Notes: a model not told the origin generated them from the sequence alone. Shown: positions 41,824 through 53,977, counted from the first letter of the stretch. The stretch is DNA of 64,000 nucleotides from Cylindrotheca closterium (GCA_933822405.4 CAKOGP040002125.1:83128-147127), one strand, 5' to 3'. Numbers and translations are program-made.

Positions 41824-44800
41824 CTATTTGTTATCAAGAGGAACGATGTCCTCGTCAAAGTTCACCACCCGCCCCGTCCCTCGAGGATAATCGTCTCTAT
41901 TGGTGAGAAAGAAAGGGATTCCATCAGCAGTCTGCTCAAATGACTCCCAGAAATCATTTGCAGTATCTTGGCTGGTGTCTCGACTGAAGAGATTGACGTT
42001 GATAGTGTTCATGCCATTCCAGACAAGAATGATACTGAAACTCTGACTACTGTATACCATGGCAAAGCCATTGTCCGCAACCGAATGCGTTGAAAGTTTT
42101 ACGTCTTTGAAGCCGACCTTTTCCAGCGTCAGTTGCAGATGTTTCGTTAACTTTTCCACCGTCATTGGCTTGTTTGGAGGTGGATTGATTCCGTACTGAA
42201 AGATTGTCTCTCGTCCCAATGGTTTTTGCGTTTGGTAATGTTTGACACTTTGGGCGTCGTTATATAGCTCGTGTGTAAACTCTTCATACTCGTTGTCCTC
42301 TTTGTATTCCCGTTGACCTCCCAGAATATACTGCACTTCGACTTTGCCCATTTTCCCAATCTTCTTTTGAATTCTGCTTTCGATGAACTGCAAATTATAG
42401 AAAGCGTATACATCCCCGGCAGAGACAACGTCAATTTCCATTCTTGCCCCATCAATCTCGATCAAGAGTTCAGCACGATTGATTGGATCGTAGCGGATGT
42501 GCCTTCTGTACCGATCTAGCATTTGTCGGTGATAGTTTTCTTCTGGCGGCCTCAATGAGATACCGAGGAAAATGTTGTTGTTTTCAGTAAGGTACCACTC
42601 ACGGTACTTCGGATTACTCCATATACTGTTAAATATCTGTGCCATTTCACGTGGGGCACTGTTGTCGACAACGAATATATCAAAGTAGAGGCCGTCTTCG
42701 TCCATGGTAACATCCAACTGCTCCAGAATGATTCTCTCACATTCAACCATGTTGGACAAGGTTGACGGTTTGTCTTCAGTCGTTTGTATGTTGGTGCAAG
42801 TCCAAATCACGATAACCTGGCTGATTCTTGGATTCGCTTCCAACACTTCCTTTGCCATGCATGGCCGTGATGGGCTGAGACAGACAACGCCAGCGACAAT
42901 CTGCTCAGAGAATACCAAGTTTAGAACCTCCGTGATCACAGGCCGAAGGGTCCCTCTTCCGCCTACCACATTGGATGTCCTTTTAGCCACCGGATGTGAT
43001 ACGCATTTTTGTTTTGGCTCCAATAACGCCGACTGCATGGATTCGTTCATTGCACTGACGAAAACTTGGAACGATGACTTCGATTTAGTTCCCAGCTTTT
43101 GTACTAGCTTGTCTTCGAGAATAGCCAGTTTGTCGTAAGCACTCCACAGATTCACTCCCACTGCAAGATACCTTTCCGAAGTCCATAATCTAGCAGAAAT
43201 GTATCCTTCTTCAAGGAGAACCACAGTGCTCACGTTGTCCTTTCCCCCTTCAGAGCCAATGGGGGTCGAAACAGGGTGCAGCCGTGCGCTCCGTGCGACT
43301 TTATGAAGCAGATCTTTCAATTCAAAGTCTGATCTTGAGATGTTCTCAATATCGATGACTCTATGGATGCTGTATGGGCTAGTTGCATCCCTAGCATCGG
43401 AAGACTTGTTGGCAAGAGACCAGGTGCATTTTCGGGGCGAGTTGTTTTTGTGGTAATCGTGCATATAGTCAAATTGATCCTCCATTTCATCCATTGTTAG
43501 TAAAAAATGATGGGCAACTCCATGTTCTTTTTGGACGTGATGAATGAAGTCCACAGTTTTGCTCGCAAATACTATTGTCTGGCTGCAAATCTTTGGTGCA
43601 TGATAATGTACGTGGGCTGCATATTCAAAAGTGTCACCAAAATGATCCATATGACGTCCATTCTTTACTAGCACTCCATCTGCTTTCAGTAGTAATGCGA
43701 GAGTCTCAAATGTGTTTAAACCCCGAGCAACTGACCCCGAACGAATTACTTCCGCTTGGTTGATGACAATGAGATCGAAAGATTCCAAGTCCCCATGAAG
43801 CAAGTGGAGCAGACTCTTGGAAATATCTCCGAACCACCATTCCACCAGATCGTTATGAAAGTGTGGCTGACTATGGAAGTGTTTGAAGCTCTTCCGAGTG
43901 ATTGTTTGGTCCAGCTCCAATACAACTACTTGCTTCAAAGTGTTGTACTTCAAGACTTCATTCAAGAGCATCGAGGTTCCTCCCCCCACAATTAGAACTC
44001 GTTTGATGGATTTCAAGAAACGGGCAGGATAGTGTACCATCATGTCATGATGCTGTGGTCGGTAGGATGTACAGATATGCAGGCTGGTATCCAAATTCAT
44101 GCAAACGTCGCCAGTCTCAGGTTCCCCGAAAAAATTGACCTGATGGTAGGGTGTTCTGACTGATTCAATTTCCTTATACTTTCTGAACTGCATCCATTCC
44201 TCCTCACTACATTTGGGAGTGACATAATCCAAATCATCCTCTTCCGCGTTCAAATCGTCGTAATGACTTATCGCTGTCTGGATGCCGTTTTCCGAGGAAC
44301 AGCTTTCAGTAGTATCAGGACCTGAGTCGGCCAATGGACTAATGCCTGAAGTTACAGCCGAATCAGACACCAGAGAGTTGTGAGCTATTGCCACTGCACT
44401 GGTGATCGTATCGTAGTATTTGAGCATTAAATCCCACTCATCGAATGGGATAGTCGGATATTCAAACTCGTATTCAGCGGCATCCTCCTCGTCTTCGCTT
44501 CCACTGTCATCGTCGCTGTCTTGCAAGCCCGACTTGGTGGTGTCTGGGTAATACAGGTTGACGGCCCTATTTCTAGAACGGACTAACCTCCGGTGTAATC
44601 CAAACAAATACTTGATCACTTCGTTTCGGAGTTCTTGCTCCTCAGGCACGGGGGTGATCCATGAAACTTGAAGATCCTTTCCGTCTACAATTATGTGGCT
44701 AGAGCCCTCTTTCTTGGCAGTAATGGCATCTACAACATCAATTTCGAAGGTACAGTCATCCAGTAGCCATATCTGTGGGTAGTCTTCGACAAAACCATAG

Positions 44801-46061
44801 TCGCGAAACAGTTCTGAAGAAACAAGAAAGGTCAATGTGAGAAGAACATTTGCTCAATAATCAAGCGAAAAAGAACAGGTGCACACGAACCTGCTGTTCC
44901 ATAGTTTTCATATGTTCGGCGCCCAGCCCTTCCCTTTTCGGTCGCCAAACACCCACTACACAAGTTCAGCGAGTGTTTCAGTATTTCTCCTTCGTTAATA
45001 TCTCGCGATGCCAACACTTGGTAGTATTCGCCTTCCTTCCACTGTATTTTGGTATTGTTTGCATTGGCGCCATTACCATGGGGATATAGATCCTGTACCA
45101 ATGGAACTAGGACCCGATTGTCAGAGTTTTGAACTACCCACATTGTGGTGGATACCTCGACGGTGTCTTCTTCCTTGACGACATCTTTTGTCTCTGGAAT
45201 CATCTCGTCGTAGTCTTCATCATCATCCTCACTATCATCTTCTGCACTGCACTCGTACGCTACAAAAATAGAGTCGACCGGTGGTGCCCTAAAGCGGTCA
45301 CGTTCTTCTTCTGGTGCCCAGTCCAAGAGGAGATCCACAAATAGGTCTTGTCCAGCTTCAGTAAAGGTACTCGGAACTTTCGATTGTTGCTTGGTCTTGT
45401 AAGTGATATAGTCTAAATAGGGCCCTAACAAGGATGAAGTCTTTTCTGTTCCTTTTCGGTTTTGGTGATTGATAAGCTCCTCTTGCAACAGCTTCACCAA
45501 CTCGCAGTTGACCAACATCTCGTCTTCTTCCTCGTCATATAGGGGTTCGTCATCAGAATCTTCGTCTTCCTCGTCTTCTTCGTCCTCCTCAGAATTACTA
45601 GTAGTTTCTTTGGTTAATGATTCTTTCTGATCCTTTGTCGCTATTGACTTTGCTGCTTTTGGTTTGGGGTCGGGCGCACTCAATATCAGATCCCACGGTA
45701 CCTGAAACAATATTTCGTTCTTTTGTATCGGCCGTTTTGCATGAACGACATATTCTCTTTCACCACCACTTCCACTTATCCGTCGTTCTATTTCTTGTTT
45801 CTCATTGAAAATAGCACCTGGGTGTAATAATATCCAATCCAAGACTTGCTGAGGTTGGATGGCCAAAGTCGAAGAGGAGTCGTCGCATGAAGCGGGTGCT
45901 GCCAATTGAGAAAACGAAAGCAGAAAAAGCACAACGACCACCCCAAGTCGTGTGCAGGAAGGCATTGATCCTCTGTATAGCAGTTTTCCTATTCTAGATA
46001 TACATCGTTCCATTAGCTTGACTTTTTGTAACAGAGTTGCTGTTGGCGTTGTCTTTGGCAT
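41824..46061 (-). CDS. SET-domain / spermidine-synthase-like / AdoMetDC-like fusion protein with signal anchor
   Basis: Minus-strand exons 44891-46061 and 41824-44813, intron 77 nt (GTTCGT...CTTCAG, phase 1); 1386 aa. A hydrophobic stretch at ~39-55 (VVVVLFLLSFSQLAAP) follows a basic start and acts as a signal peptide or anchor. The SET domain runs ~95-420 with an acidic insertion; the splice restores YENYGTA|ELFRDYGFVEDYP, as in Rubisco-LSMT/SETD3-type lysine methyltransferases. Residues ~610-780 follow spermidine synthase (YHQVNFF, MMVHYP, VLIVGGGTSMLLNEVLKY, VVVLELDQ), but GGGDGG reads GGGTSM, and the Asp of the second catalytic motif is absent (FDLIVINQAEV). Residues ~910-975 recall AdoMet decarboxylase (VSTVVLLEEGYISARLW) without clear catalytic His or Cys. 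~400 unassigned residues follow. Role inferred: methylation or polyamine modification in the secretory pathway. Confidence 0.75.
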
Positions 46062-46264
46062 TGATTTTGATACTATTTGTAGACTGACAAAAGAGATGGA
46101 AGATGATGCGTTGAGTACATAGTATGCGAGGATGATTATGGTTTTTGATAGTCAGTCACGCCACGTGACTGAAACACCATAATGATTTCGATCGATCTTT
46201 GACTGATCATCGCAGGTATCTTTGGCGTCAACAAATCAAAAGACCTATACTTTTAATCAAATTC

Positions 46265-49200
46265 CTAAACTAGAACCTTGGTACCCAGTAACGATAACAG
46301 CAAACCTGGATTTGCATCCAGAAATGGTACCAGAGATGACTTTGGAAAGACCATGGCTACACAGCCCTGTTTCCCGGCCAGCATTGTTGACGTGTGACAG
46401 TGATGGTCATTGTTGGACCCGCCGCTAGCTATACTGCTGGATCTTCCTCCCATTTTGTTGATAGTTGCCAAATCACCGCTGATCATACGAGAAGTGTCGC
46501 ATAGAAAGCAACCTCGACTGAAAACCAAATTTTCTGTATATGCATGCCGTACGTACAATCTGGCAAGGACCTTGTTTGCAAACTTGTCTCGCTGTTCTTT
46601 CTGTGCTGTCGCTGCCTTGATAACCGTTGATCCATCGTCGTTGGTTTTGCTGTCCTCCTCTTCACTATTTTCTCCTTCTTCGTCTACATTGAATTCGTCA
46701 GCACGTGACTGCAGACACTCCAGAAGGCGGGAGTATTCACTATTCCGATTGATGTTTTGCAATACCTTGTCTGGTTCCACGTTGGCAAGTGGTTTCAGTA
46801 CCGAAGCTTGAGCTTGCTCACTGATACTCGTCATCGGCGCCATTCCACCAGTACTACCACGGCGATTCCTTCGAGAGAAACTCTGTGATCGGCGCCTTTC
46901 AGCAGTTCCAATGGTAGCACTACCTTCGACAATAATCATGGCATACTCAACAGGATCTCCCGCTTGCCATAATGGGGCATTGATTGCAAAGTATCGGGGA
47001 CCTTCCGCAAGCGATTCGAGTGTGATTCGTTGGTTAGCATTGAGATTTCGCAAAACCGAATTGCACTGAATCAACTCAAGAACACTGTGATCTCGTGGCA
47101 CGCTGTTGGCGTTCATACCCATGTGGAATTCAAGGTCTTCATCATTTTTATTTTGAAGCGAAAGGTACTTTCGAAATAGCTTCGAGCCACTATGCAGAAT
47201 ATGTCGGACATCCTTCATTGGCAGAGTAATCACCTGATGGAAAAGCAAAGGGAAGGAGTCATCAGATTGGAGCAACACTTGGCTGGGGGATAGTACTGTC
47301 GCCTTACCTTGACTCCTTCTTCTGATATGGCAACAATGTCATCGACAAAACTCCGACGATGATGTACGCTTTTCTCTGCTTGGTGAGAGTGCAGTGGCTG
47401 ATCCGTTTCAAACGGAGGCGGCCCAGTCCAATCTCCAGCATACCATACGGTATCTCCTACTTTTTCGGAGCACACTCCCTCCCAAAAGACACATAGAGAT
47501 TCTGATCTCCTATTACCTTCAATCACAACTTCTCCTTGACAGTACATTTCGACATGGGCAATTTCCAAGAATTCCATTGTATGTCCGTAAGAAAGACTTT
47601 AAAAAAATGAAACATGAGAACGCTGTCCTTCGAAAAAAAGAAAATGATTGCCAATACGACTTACCTGGACAAGAATGGTACAGCTGATAGCAGATTCAGA
47701 ATGAACCATGCATCAGATACATCCGTCGGTCGCAGAAACACCAACGGGGCAACTCTGGTTCTTCCACTTTTCAGACCATTCGCCATTTGTACGCTTGGTC
47801 TTGCTGAACTCTGTGTAGGCTGGTTTCTTGCTGGGTCGCCAACGGCTGGTGCACTGCCGAGCGCTGAGAGTACCGAACGATTAGGACCATACGTACTGTC
47901 CAATCGAAGGGTACCAGCTGTGCCGATTGGGGCGACCTTCAGACCACTATCTGGTGGAATCGCCGCTGTATGCACGACATAAAGTCGATCTCGAATGTGC
48001 TCTGGAAGGTTCTGTAAAACTGCAAGGGGTGTATGGATCGGAGGTGCACCTGCTTCATGAAGTAACACATCGCATTTCTGGAGTGGTAACCGAAGAAGAT
48101 CCTCCGCCCTGGCTTTGGACAGCACGCCCTACGACGAAAGAATCAATGGTGAGTATGTGAACAATATCAGATGATATGATTGAAAAATCGATCATACCTT
48201 CTTTTGGAGTCGTTCGATTTCGTCCGGAATGTTCATATGGTCGCCAGTAAACACAATTGATTTTCCTCTCCATTCAGCCCGGAATGAGATGCATGGAATC
48301 GTATGAAGGGTGTAGGTGAAGTGGAATATCGCACCCTGAAATCTCAAGGGCTGCCCGATAATGGCCGGGCGTAGCCGATGGCTATGTCGCAAGAGGGATT
48401 GTTTCAGCCCCGAAAGGGCGGAGTACTTTCGGATGAAACTATCATATATCGTTGGTGTTGTAATGATGGCTACACGTGAACCTCTCATTACTTTTTGAAA
48501 AGCACCAGCGTCATGGTCGGCGTGACAATGCGTAATAATGATCCCCATGATCATTTGTGGTCTGCAATTGGAATCTTAACTGGTGAGTATTGGTATATAA
48601 ATCGGTACAGGTACGACTTTCCATGGAGGAAAAAAACGAACCTGATTCCCTCTCGCTCCAACGTAGCATTTGAATATGGTGGTGGATCAACCATGATACC
48701 CCGTCCATTAACCCATAAGACATAGCCACTTGTTGTTCCATTCTTATCGAAACCATGCGAATTACCCAACACGGTCACTCCAAAAGAAGGTGGATGAAAC
48801 GTGGATTGCTTGGGCGATGCTGGAATTTTCGGTTCTGACTCTTCATTGTAGTCTGTATAGTCTTCTTCCGTAGCGTTTGCATTTGAAATAAACCCATGCA
48901 ACTCGATCTCGTCGGGAATTTGCACCGTCCCACTAAACCGAATCTTCCCAATGATGATATTATCCTTGTCAATATCATGAACAATATATTCTGTCCCTCC
49001 AGCCATTTTGAAAATCTCTACCCGCGGACATGTTTTCAGTCGCTTTTCCTCGTCTGTCGCATTGGGAGGATAGACAGTTGCCACGTCGCCTAGATTGTGA
49101 GGAAGAACAATGTTCGATATTGTGAGAAAACAAAACTCCAGATCACCAGTGAACATCGTCGTTTGAACGTACCGAGCCATTTTGCCTGCGAGTACATCCA

Positions 49201-50847
49201 ATTTGAATCTTGTCGGTCAGGTTCATCATCCATTATAAAATCGTATGAGTCGATGGAAGACAATCCCGAGACTTTGGTGGATGCTCTGGATGAATAGTTT
49301 GTGAAGGTACTGTCTCTTCGCTTCGTTCGTATGTTTGAAATTGGAGTGCTGTCGAAAGTTTGTGATGCATTCATGAAGAGTTTGTTTTTGGGTGTCCAAC
49401 TGACTCGTTTGTTCATCAAACGTGCAGATTGTGGTTTTTCCTCCAACGACCCAATACTGCTCCGCCGCATGGTTGAATTGGTACTGCTCCTTCGCCCGGC
49501 CGAATCGATAGACCCTTGAGACAGTCGGGAAATGGACCCATCGGAATTTCTTCTTGGTAATCTTCCGAAGGAGCTGTGCATTGATGAATGTTCTGAAGAA
49601 TCGATGAGTACGCTGGGTTGTGACACTTGCGAGGGGAGAGAGCCCCTTCTACCAGCATTGTGGTGTGATGACGACTCTGAATGAGAAGACATTGATACGA
49701 TTGTCTTGAGATCACCCATTCGATCATCTGTAAGAGCAATAGTAGGTTTTGCGGGTGGCGGTGTCAACCCTCCCGTTCGTCTCGAGCGCCCAGAAAAGCC
49801 TGGGGACAGCAATGGGGACAGTAGATTTGGGAACCCTGAACCGTTTTCGTCAGAATCACTGCCAATATTTATTGAGCCACCATTTCCAAATTGAACCAAC
49901 TTCGAGTCAGGGGGCACTCCGAGTATGTTGTCTTGATGCGGGGCGTTTCGCCGACAAGTGTTGAAGTGGATGAAGTCAATTAATGTATCAGTTTCTAATT
50001 CATCGTAGTCGGTCGTCTTTTCATTGGCACGAAACTGACCAAGCTCTTTGTAGAAATTTGGTCGTCTTTCTCTTGGAAAGCTTGGGTCGAAATCCTCATC
50101 CACATTGGCCAAAGGAAATTTGTGATTGCGAAAATGAGCTGGGCCTAGTAAAGTTTCTCCAAAGACGCTCCTAATTTCCGTTTCTGCCAAAGGCGAGTCA
50201 ACAACCAATACACATTTGAATTTCCTCACAAAATAGGTGAAGTAAGCTGGGAATTCAAATTCCTGTAATGCAACCGTGAGAAACGACTCTAGTGACAATG
50301 CCTGAGTTCATATTCCGACAACTCACTGCAAGATTGACTCCTAACGACGGGCCTTGTTCTCTACAAAATCTTTCTACCGGCACAATATAAACCCTAGGTA
50401 CATCCATACCCAACTGCATACTGTCCTTGATAGTCTCGGGGGGAATACCAAACTGATTGAACAATTCAACAACAAGGAATCCTTTAGAAACAAAAGATAA
50501 TGGAATGCAAATGCAGCCAAACCTCAAAATGCAATTCCTACCTGAATTCTACCAACAGCCTTTGTTTCAAAACTTATCCCTCCTCTTGGAAGCAAATCGA
50601 TCTCGAGTAATGGTACAGAAGCATAACCTTCCTGAATCCCCTTGTCGTCAAATATAGCAACTGACTTTCGCATTTGTATCCGTTTCTTCAAACTCATTTG
50701 TGGCGATAGAACCCCCCCAGTAAAACCAGAATCCCTCATTGAGCTTACATTGGAATCCCTCATCGACGCCGTTGTCACTCCTGCACGCATTGGTGGAAGT
50801 TCCAACTCGTCCGAATTCAATGAAACATCATCGTCTTCCACCGCCAT
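46265..50847 (-). CDS. Metallo-beta-lactamase-fold protein with cyclic-nucleotide-binding domains, eight exons
   Basis: Minus-strand exons: 50542-50847, 50327-50452, 49173-50262, 48642-49089, 48198-48561, 47665-48128, 47308-47596, 46265-47233; seven introns of 64-89 nt, all phases consistent; 1351 aa. Order: a conserved N-terminal domain (VGRIQ|FGIPPETIKDSMQLG, NLA|EFEFPAYFTYF); a Ser/Arg-rich disordered linker (~220-490); and an MBL domain with GFVVDPPPYSNATLE-like lead-in and the metal motif THCHADHDAG near 670. Further MBL motifs are IVFTGDHMN and CDVLLHEAG. Two cyclic-nucleotide-binding-like domains follow (~935-1030 and ~1055-1300: VEMYCQGEVVIEG, LWQAGDPVEYAMIIVEG). MBL hydrolases of this kind can be phosphodiesterases; regulation by cAMP/cGMP is inferred. 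Start is the first ATG in frame. Confidence 0.85.
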
Positions 50848-51429
50848 GATTCCGGAATTCAATTCAGCCTTTCAAGGAAGCAGTCGTTACCAATTTTGGG
50901 ATCCCTTGTACTCCACAGAAGCCAAGGCTTGTCACTACAGTATTGAAACAAACAGCGCTTCGTTACTCCAACTATATCAGATCAGGCGAAGGTCCGGAAG
51001 CCCAAGATATTAATATTATTACTGGACATTCGGAATTTTGCGTCGCCAGGTACTAAAGAAGTCGATATATTTTTGAACCATCATCCATAATAATAAAAGG
51101 GAGACGATGACACCTATATACCCTCAATTATTGTATGAAATGTAAGATTCATTCATGTCGTCTGTTCCATTGTTCGTCGAATCATGCCAAAACAAGTGGT
51201 GAGAAGATTGATGTTCTGTTAAATGCAGATGAATTTAAAGTATCATTTTTTTAAAAGGATTTGTTGACATTCAGATGCTAACCGAATCGTTGGGTACCGG
51301 TAGAGTTTCATGTCAGTGTACCTAGTAACTTCATGAGATTCGCTGTCTCTTTTCTGATCTTTTTTCTTGGCATGGTCGCTTCAGAAGCAGCCATGGATTT
51401 CGGCGGACCAAGTCCCATACCTTCTGGAA
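50848..51429. other. Intergenic, nothing recognised
   Basis: Upstream region of the MBL/cNMP gene and 3' flank of the ankyrin pseudogene. The plus-strand frame opposite the MBL first exon continues into it but has no domain. Confidence 0.4.
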
Positions 51430-51983
51430 TTAATTGCTCTCGCACGCTATCTCCAGTGGTGTCAGATTCTTGTCTGTCTTGGCTTCGACGTCGGCGCCTC
51501 GATCCAGCAAAATTTGAAAAACACTCCAATCATGCTATATGCAATGGTCTTTTGCTTTTCACGAATTACACATCTTCCTCTGCATCCATGCAATTTACAT
51601 CAGCACCTCCATCCAATAGCAACTTCACAATACGTGTCTCGACGTCCACCTTGGCTCCTCGATCCAAAAACAGCCGAGCCACTTGCAACTGGTTATCATC
51701 ACAAGTCACATGTAGTGGAGTAATATACTGCTCTTCGTGCTCCGGGTCGTCTGGTTCCAAGACAGCACCAAAATCCAAAAGTAAGCGAGCCACAGTTCCA
51801 AACTGCGCAATGCAATGGTGTCAGGCGTACTCTGCGGTCGTAGCTGTATATCTTGTCATGTATTCTGGCTGCCCCATTGTCTAATATTGCTCTTACATGC
51901 CCCAGATCAGCACGCTCACCAGCAGCATCGTGAAATCGCATGATGACAGGTTCAGCTTCTTCGTCTTGATCGTCGATTTTCAT
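51430..51983 (-). pseudogene. Ankyrin-repeat gene broken by frameshifts
   Basis: Ankyrin motifs continue through three reading frames. From ATG 51983 the first frame reads MKIDDQDEEAEPVIMRFHD...LTPLHCAV. A one-base shift is then needed to continue as FGTVARLLLDFGAVLEP and ITPLHVTCDDNQLQVARLFLDRGA. That frame stops after LLLDGGADVNCMDAEEDV, and a third frame resumes with FQILLDRGADVEAKTDKN and LTPLEIACESN, ending at TAA 51430-51432. No donor or acceptor explains both breaks. A sequencing or assembly error could mimic the first shift. Not related closely to the ankyrin gene at 539-2084. Confidence 0.65.
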
Positions 51984-52132
51984 GAAATGTCAGTCTCAAT
52001 GGATATCGGATGAAGCACAGACCACAGTCGATGTTGGTTGTAGACGCATGATCAATAGCTTGTTACTCCTACTGGAGACGAAAGTATAGACACAGATACG
52101 GAGTAGATCTTTATTGTACATTCTGCCGCAGT

Positions 52133-53767
52133 TTAAAATCTAAATACAGTCTTCCCACCGACATCATCAGACATGATCTCGTTCGTCCTTCTTTCGAATT
52201 CTTCATTGAAAGCTTCTTTCATCATTTTCTTTTGCATTCTAGCCAGCTGTCGTTCCTTCTTGACGTTTTGCTTTCGAAGCTTCTTTTCATCCTTCGATTC
52301 ACCTTTCCTTCGTGCCTCGCCCTTATTTACACTAATGTAAGTATCATCTTCAAGTTCTGACACAGGATTTGTCAATACTCCTAGGGGAAGTCCAGTCTTT
52401 TCAGACAGCATAATCTGTTCCACGGGATCTTCTTCCGGAACCGCAAAGTCATCTCTCTGTTGATTCTTATTCTTATTCTTCCCCCGTTTCCTTCTTCCAG
52501 TCGCACCAATAGTAGCTGGATTGTTGTCCATGTTGGAGTATGTTGACAGAATGGACTCGCAATCCCATGGGTTCCTCATCTTTTCAGAGAAATAGGACTT
52601 GCCGTCGATGAAGATCTCTTCCGCAGGAGGTGCAGCTCGACCCTTGCCTAGAATTTCATCAGCATCACCAAGGACCGCTTCAATTGGTTGGATTTGATCA
52701 CGGGGAAGGTTCTCCATCTTTTCCAATTGCTTCACTGGAATCATCTTAGTTCCAACCAGGGCCGAGAATCCACTGCCTCCAGCATTCTCACCTTCCATGT
52801 AGTGACGAGGACCTTGCATGAAAACTTCGTCATTCTTCTCTAGTAGATAGTCATCCAATGCCGCCTCTACCAGCGCATCACCCTCCAAAGGAAGCTCTCC
52901 CATGGCACCTTCATCGTCGTAACCTTCACCAAGATCATCAGAATCATATTCCAACAGAGTTGCGTTGAATTTGTCCACGAGGGCATTTTCTTCAGCTTCA
53001 TTAAGCTTGGCAACAACACCAGGAGCTCCTTCAACATCCCAATCGGCGCCATCAAAGTAACCAGACTCCTCGTCGTCATCTCGACCAAGTTGCTTTGCGG
53101 ATGAAAAGAAGGCTTCATCGTTCCTTCCTTGTTCATGAATTGTGGTAAGATTTTTTGCCATTTCATCCCCAGATTCCTTCTTTGCCTTCTCCATAAGATC
53201 TCGTACGTGGGCAGCAAAATCAAAAGGGACTTCTTCCGGAGTCTCTGGTTCCTTGGCGGCATCCAACATAAAGTCGTCATTAATTTCTTCAAAGTCAGCT
53301 TCGTCAAAGTCTCCAAACAAGGCTTCGGCAATGTCTTTATCCATGCAGTCCGCTGTCAAGGCGATAGAGTCAAGTTGACGTTCTACTTCATTGGTCAGTC
53401 CGTCCTCAATCTCACCAGCTCCACCTTCCCGAATCGAACGCGCATTGGCGTTGGCTCGTTTTCCGTCAGAACCAAAGAAGTCTCCAGTTCCGGTAATGGG
53501 TTTCATATGCTTGTCATAATCATAATCATCGACTAGCCCAGCCGATGACAATTGGTTCTTCCAAGAATCAAGAGTGGGGTCTTCCAAGGTCGCGTCAGTT
53601 TTGCCACCAAGAAGGACCTTTTGATCGGTTTCCCGATTGTTGTTGGGACTTGGCCACAAGATAACTCCGCTTTCATCACCGCCGTCTTCAACATCACGCT
53701 GAGAACGATACAGCAAGTGATAGGTGGAGCTATTCTTTTTGTCAATGAACGATTTCTTCTTTCCCAT
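52133..53767 (-). CDS. LTV1: 40S ribosome-biogenesis factor Ltv1
   Basis: A 544-aa single-exon protein from the first in-frame ATG at 53767. The N-terminus MGKKKSFIDKKNSSTYHLLYRSQRD is characteristic of Ltv1, which joins pre-40S particles and is released before final maturation of the 40S head. Further family features: GDFDEADFEEINDDF in the acidic middle, NPWDCESILSTYSN near 410, and the Lys/Arg/Glu-rich C-terminal helix (ARRKGESKDEKKLRKQNVKKER). Divergent from the first YeeE-like gene; part of its 5' end was copied in the tandem duplication downstream (see 55964-56011). Confidence 0.9.
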   Translation of the reverse strand: MGKKKSFIDKKNSSTYHLLYRSQRDVEDGGDESGVILWPSPNNNRETDQKVLLGGKTDATLEDPTLDSWKNQLSSAGLVDDYDYDKHMKPITGTGDFFGSDGKRANANARSIREGGAGEIEDGLTNEVERQLDSIALTADCMDKDIAEALFGDFDEADFEEINDDFMLDAAKEPETPEEVPFDFAAHVRDLMEKAKKESGDEMAKNLTTIHEQGRNDEAFFSSAKQLGRDDDEESGYFDGADWDVEGAPGVVAKLNEAEENALVDKFNATLLEYDSDDLGEGYDDEGAMGELPLEGDALVEAALDDYLLEKNDEVFMQGPRHYMEGENAGGSGFSALVGTKMIPVKQLEKMENLPRDQIQPIEAVLGDADEILGKGRAAPPAEEIFIDGKSYFSEKMRNPWDCESILSTYSNMDNNPATIGATGRRKRGKNKNKNQQRDDFAVPEEDPVEQIMLSEKTGLPLGVLTNPVSELEDDTYISVNKGEARRKGESKDEKKLRKQNVKKERQLARMQKKMMKEAFNEEFERRTNEIMSDDVGGKTVFRF

Positions 53768-53932
53768 GGTCCTAGAGTGTGTATGAGATTCAGAAGAATA
53801 TTGGTATGGAAGGTTTTGTGTCTTCAAGTTTCGTTGGTGTGAGAAACACCATTCGACGTGTGAGCAGACAGACGGTTGGATTGATTTATTCGACTACATC
53901 ACAAACATCTTTTCGATACTCTATGCAGGAAA

Positions 53933-53977
53933 GCCGCCATGTTCTGAGCCGCCATGTTCTGGGCCGCCATGTTCTGG
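53933..53977 (+). repeat. Three tandem 15-bp GCCGCCATGTTCTGR units
   Basis: Units at 53933-53947, 53948-53962 and 53963-53977, followed by GCCGCC. The unit resembles the vertebrate YY1 consensus (GCCGCCATNTT), which may be chance. Copy 2 of the duplication retains only a single GCGCCATGTTCTGAGCC (about 56148). Located between LTV1 and the YeeE-like gene, about 245-290 bp before its ATG. Confidence 0.75.

Noticed and set aside
50453..50498. Alternative exon start of the MBL/cNMP gene at the GGATTCC after TCTAAAG
   Set aside because: It shifts the frame and disrupts VGRIQ|FGIPPETIKDSM; the CAG at 50453-50455 keeps phase 0.
53933..53977. CRISPR-like reading of the triplicate repeat
   Set aside because: Units are directly adjacent with no spacers, and the genome is eukaryotic.
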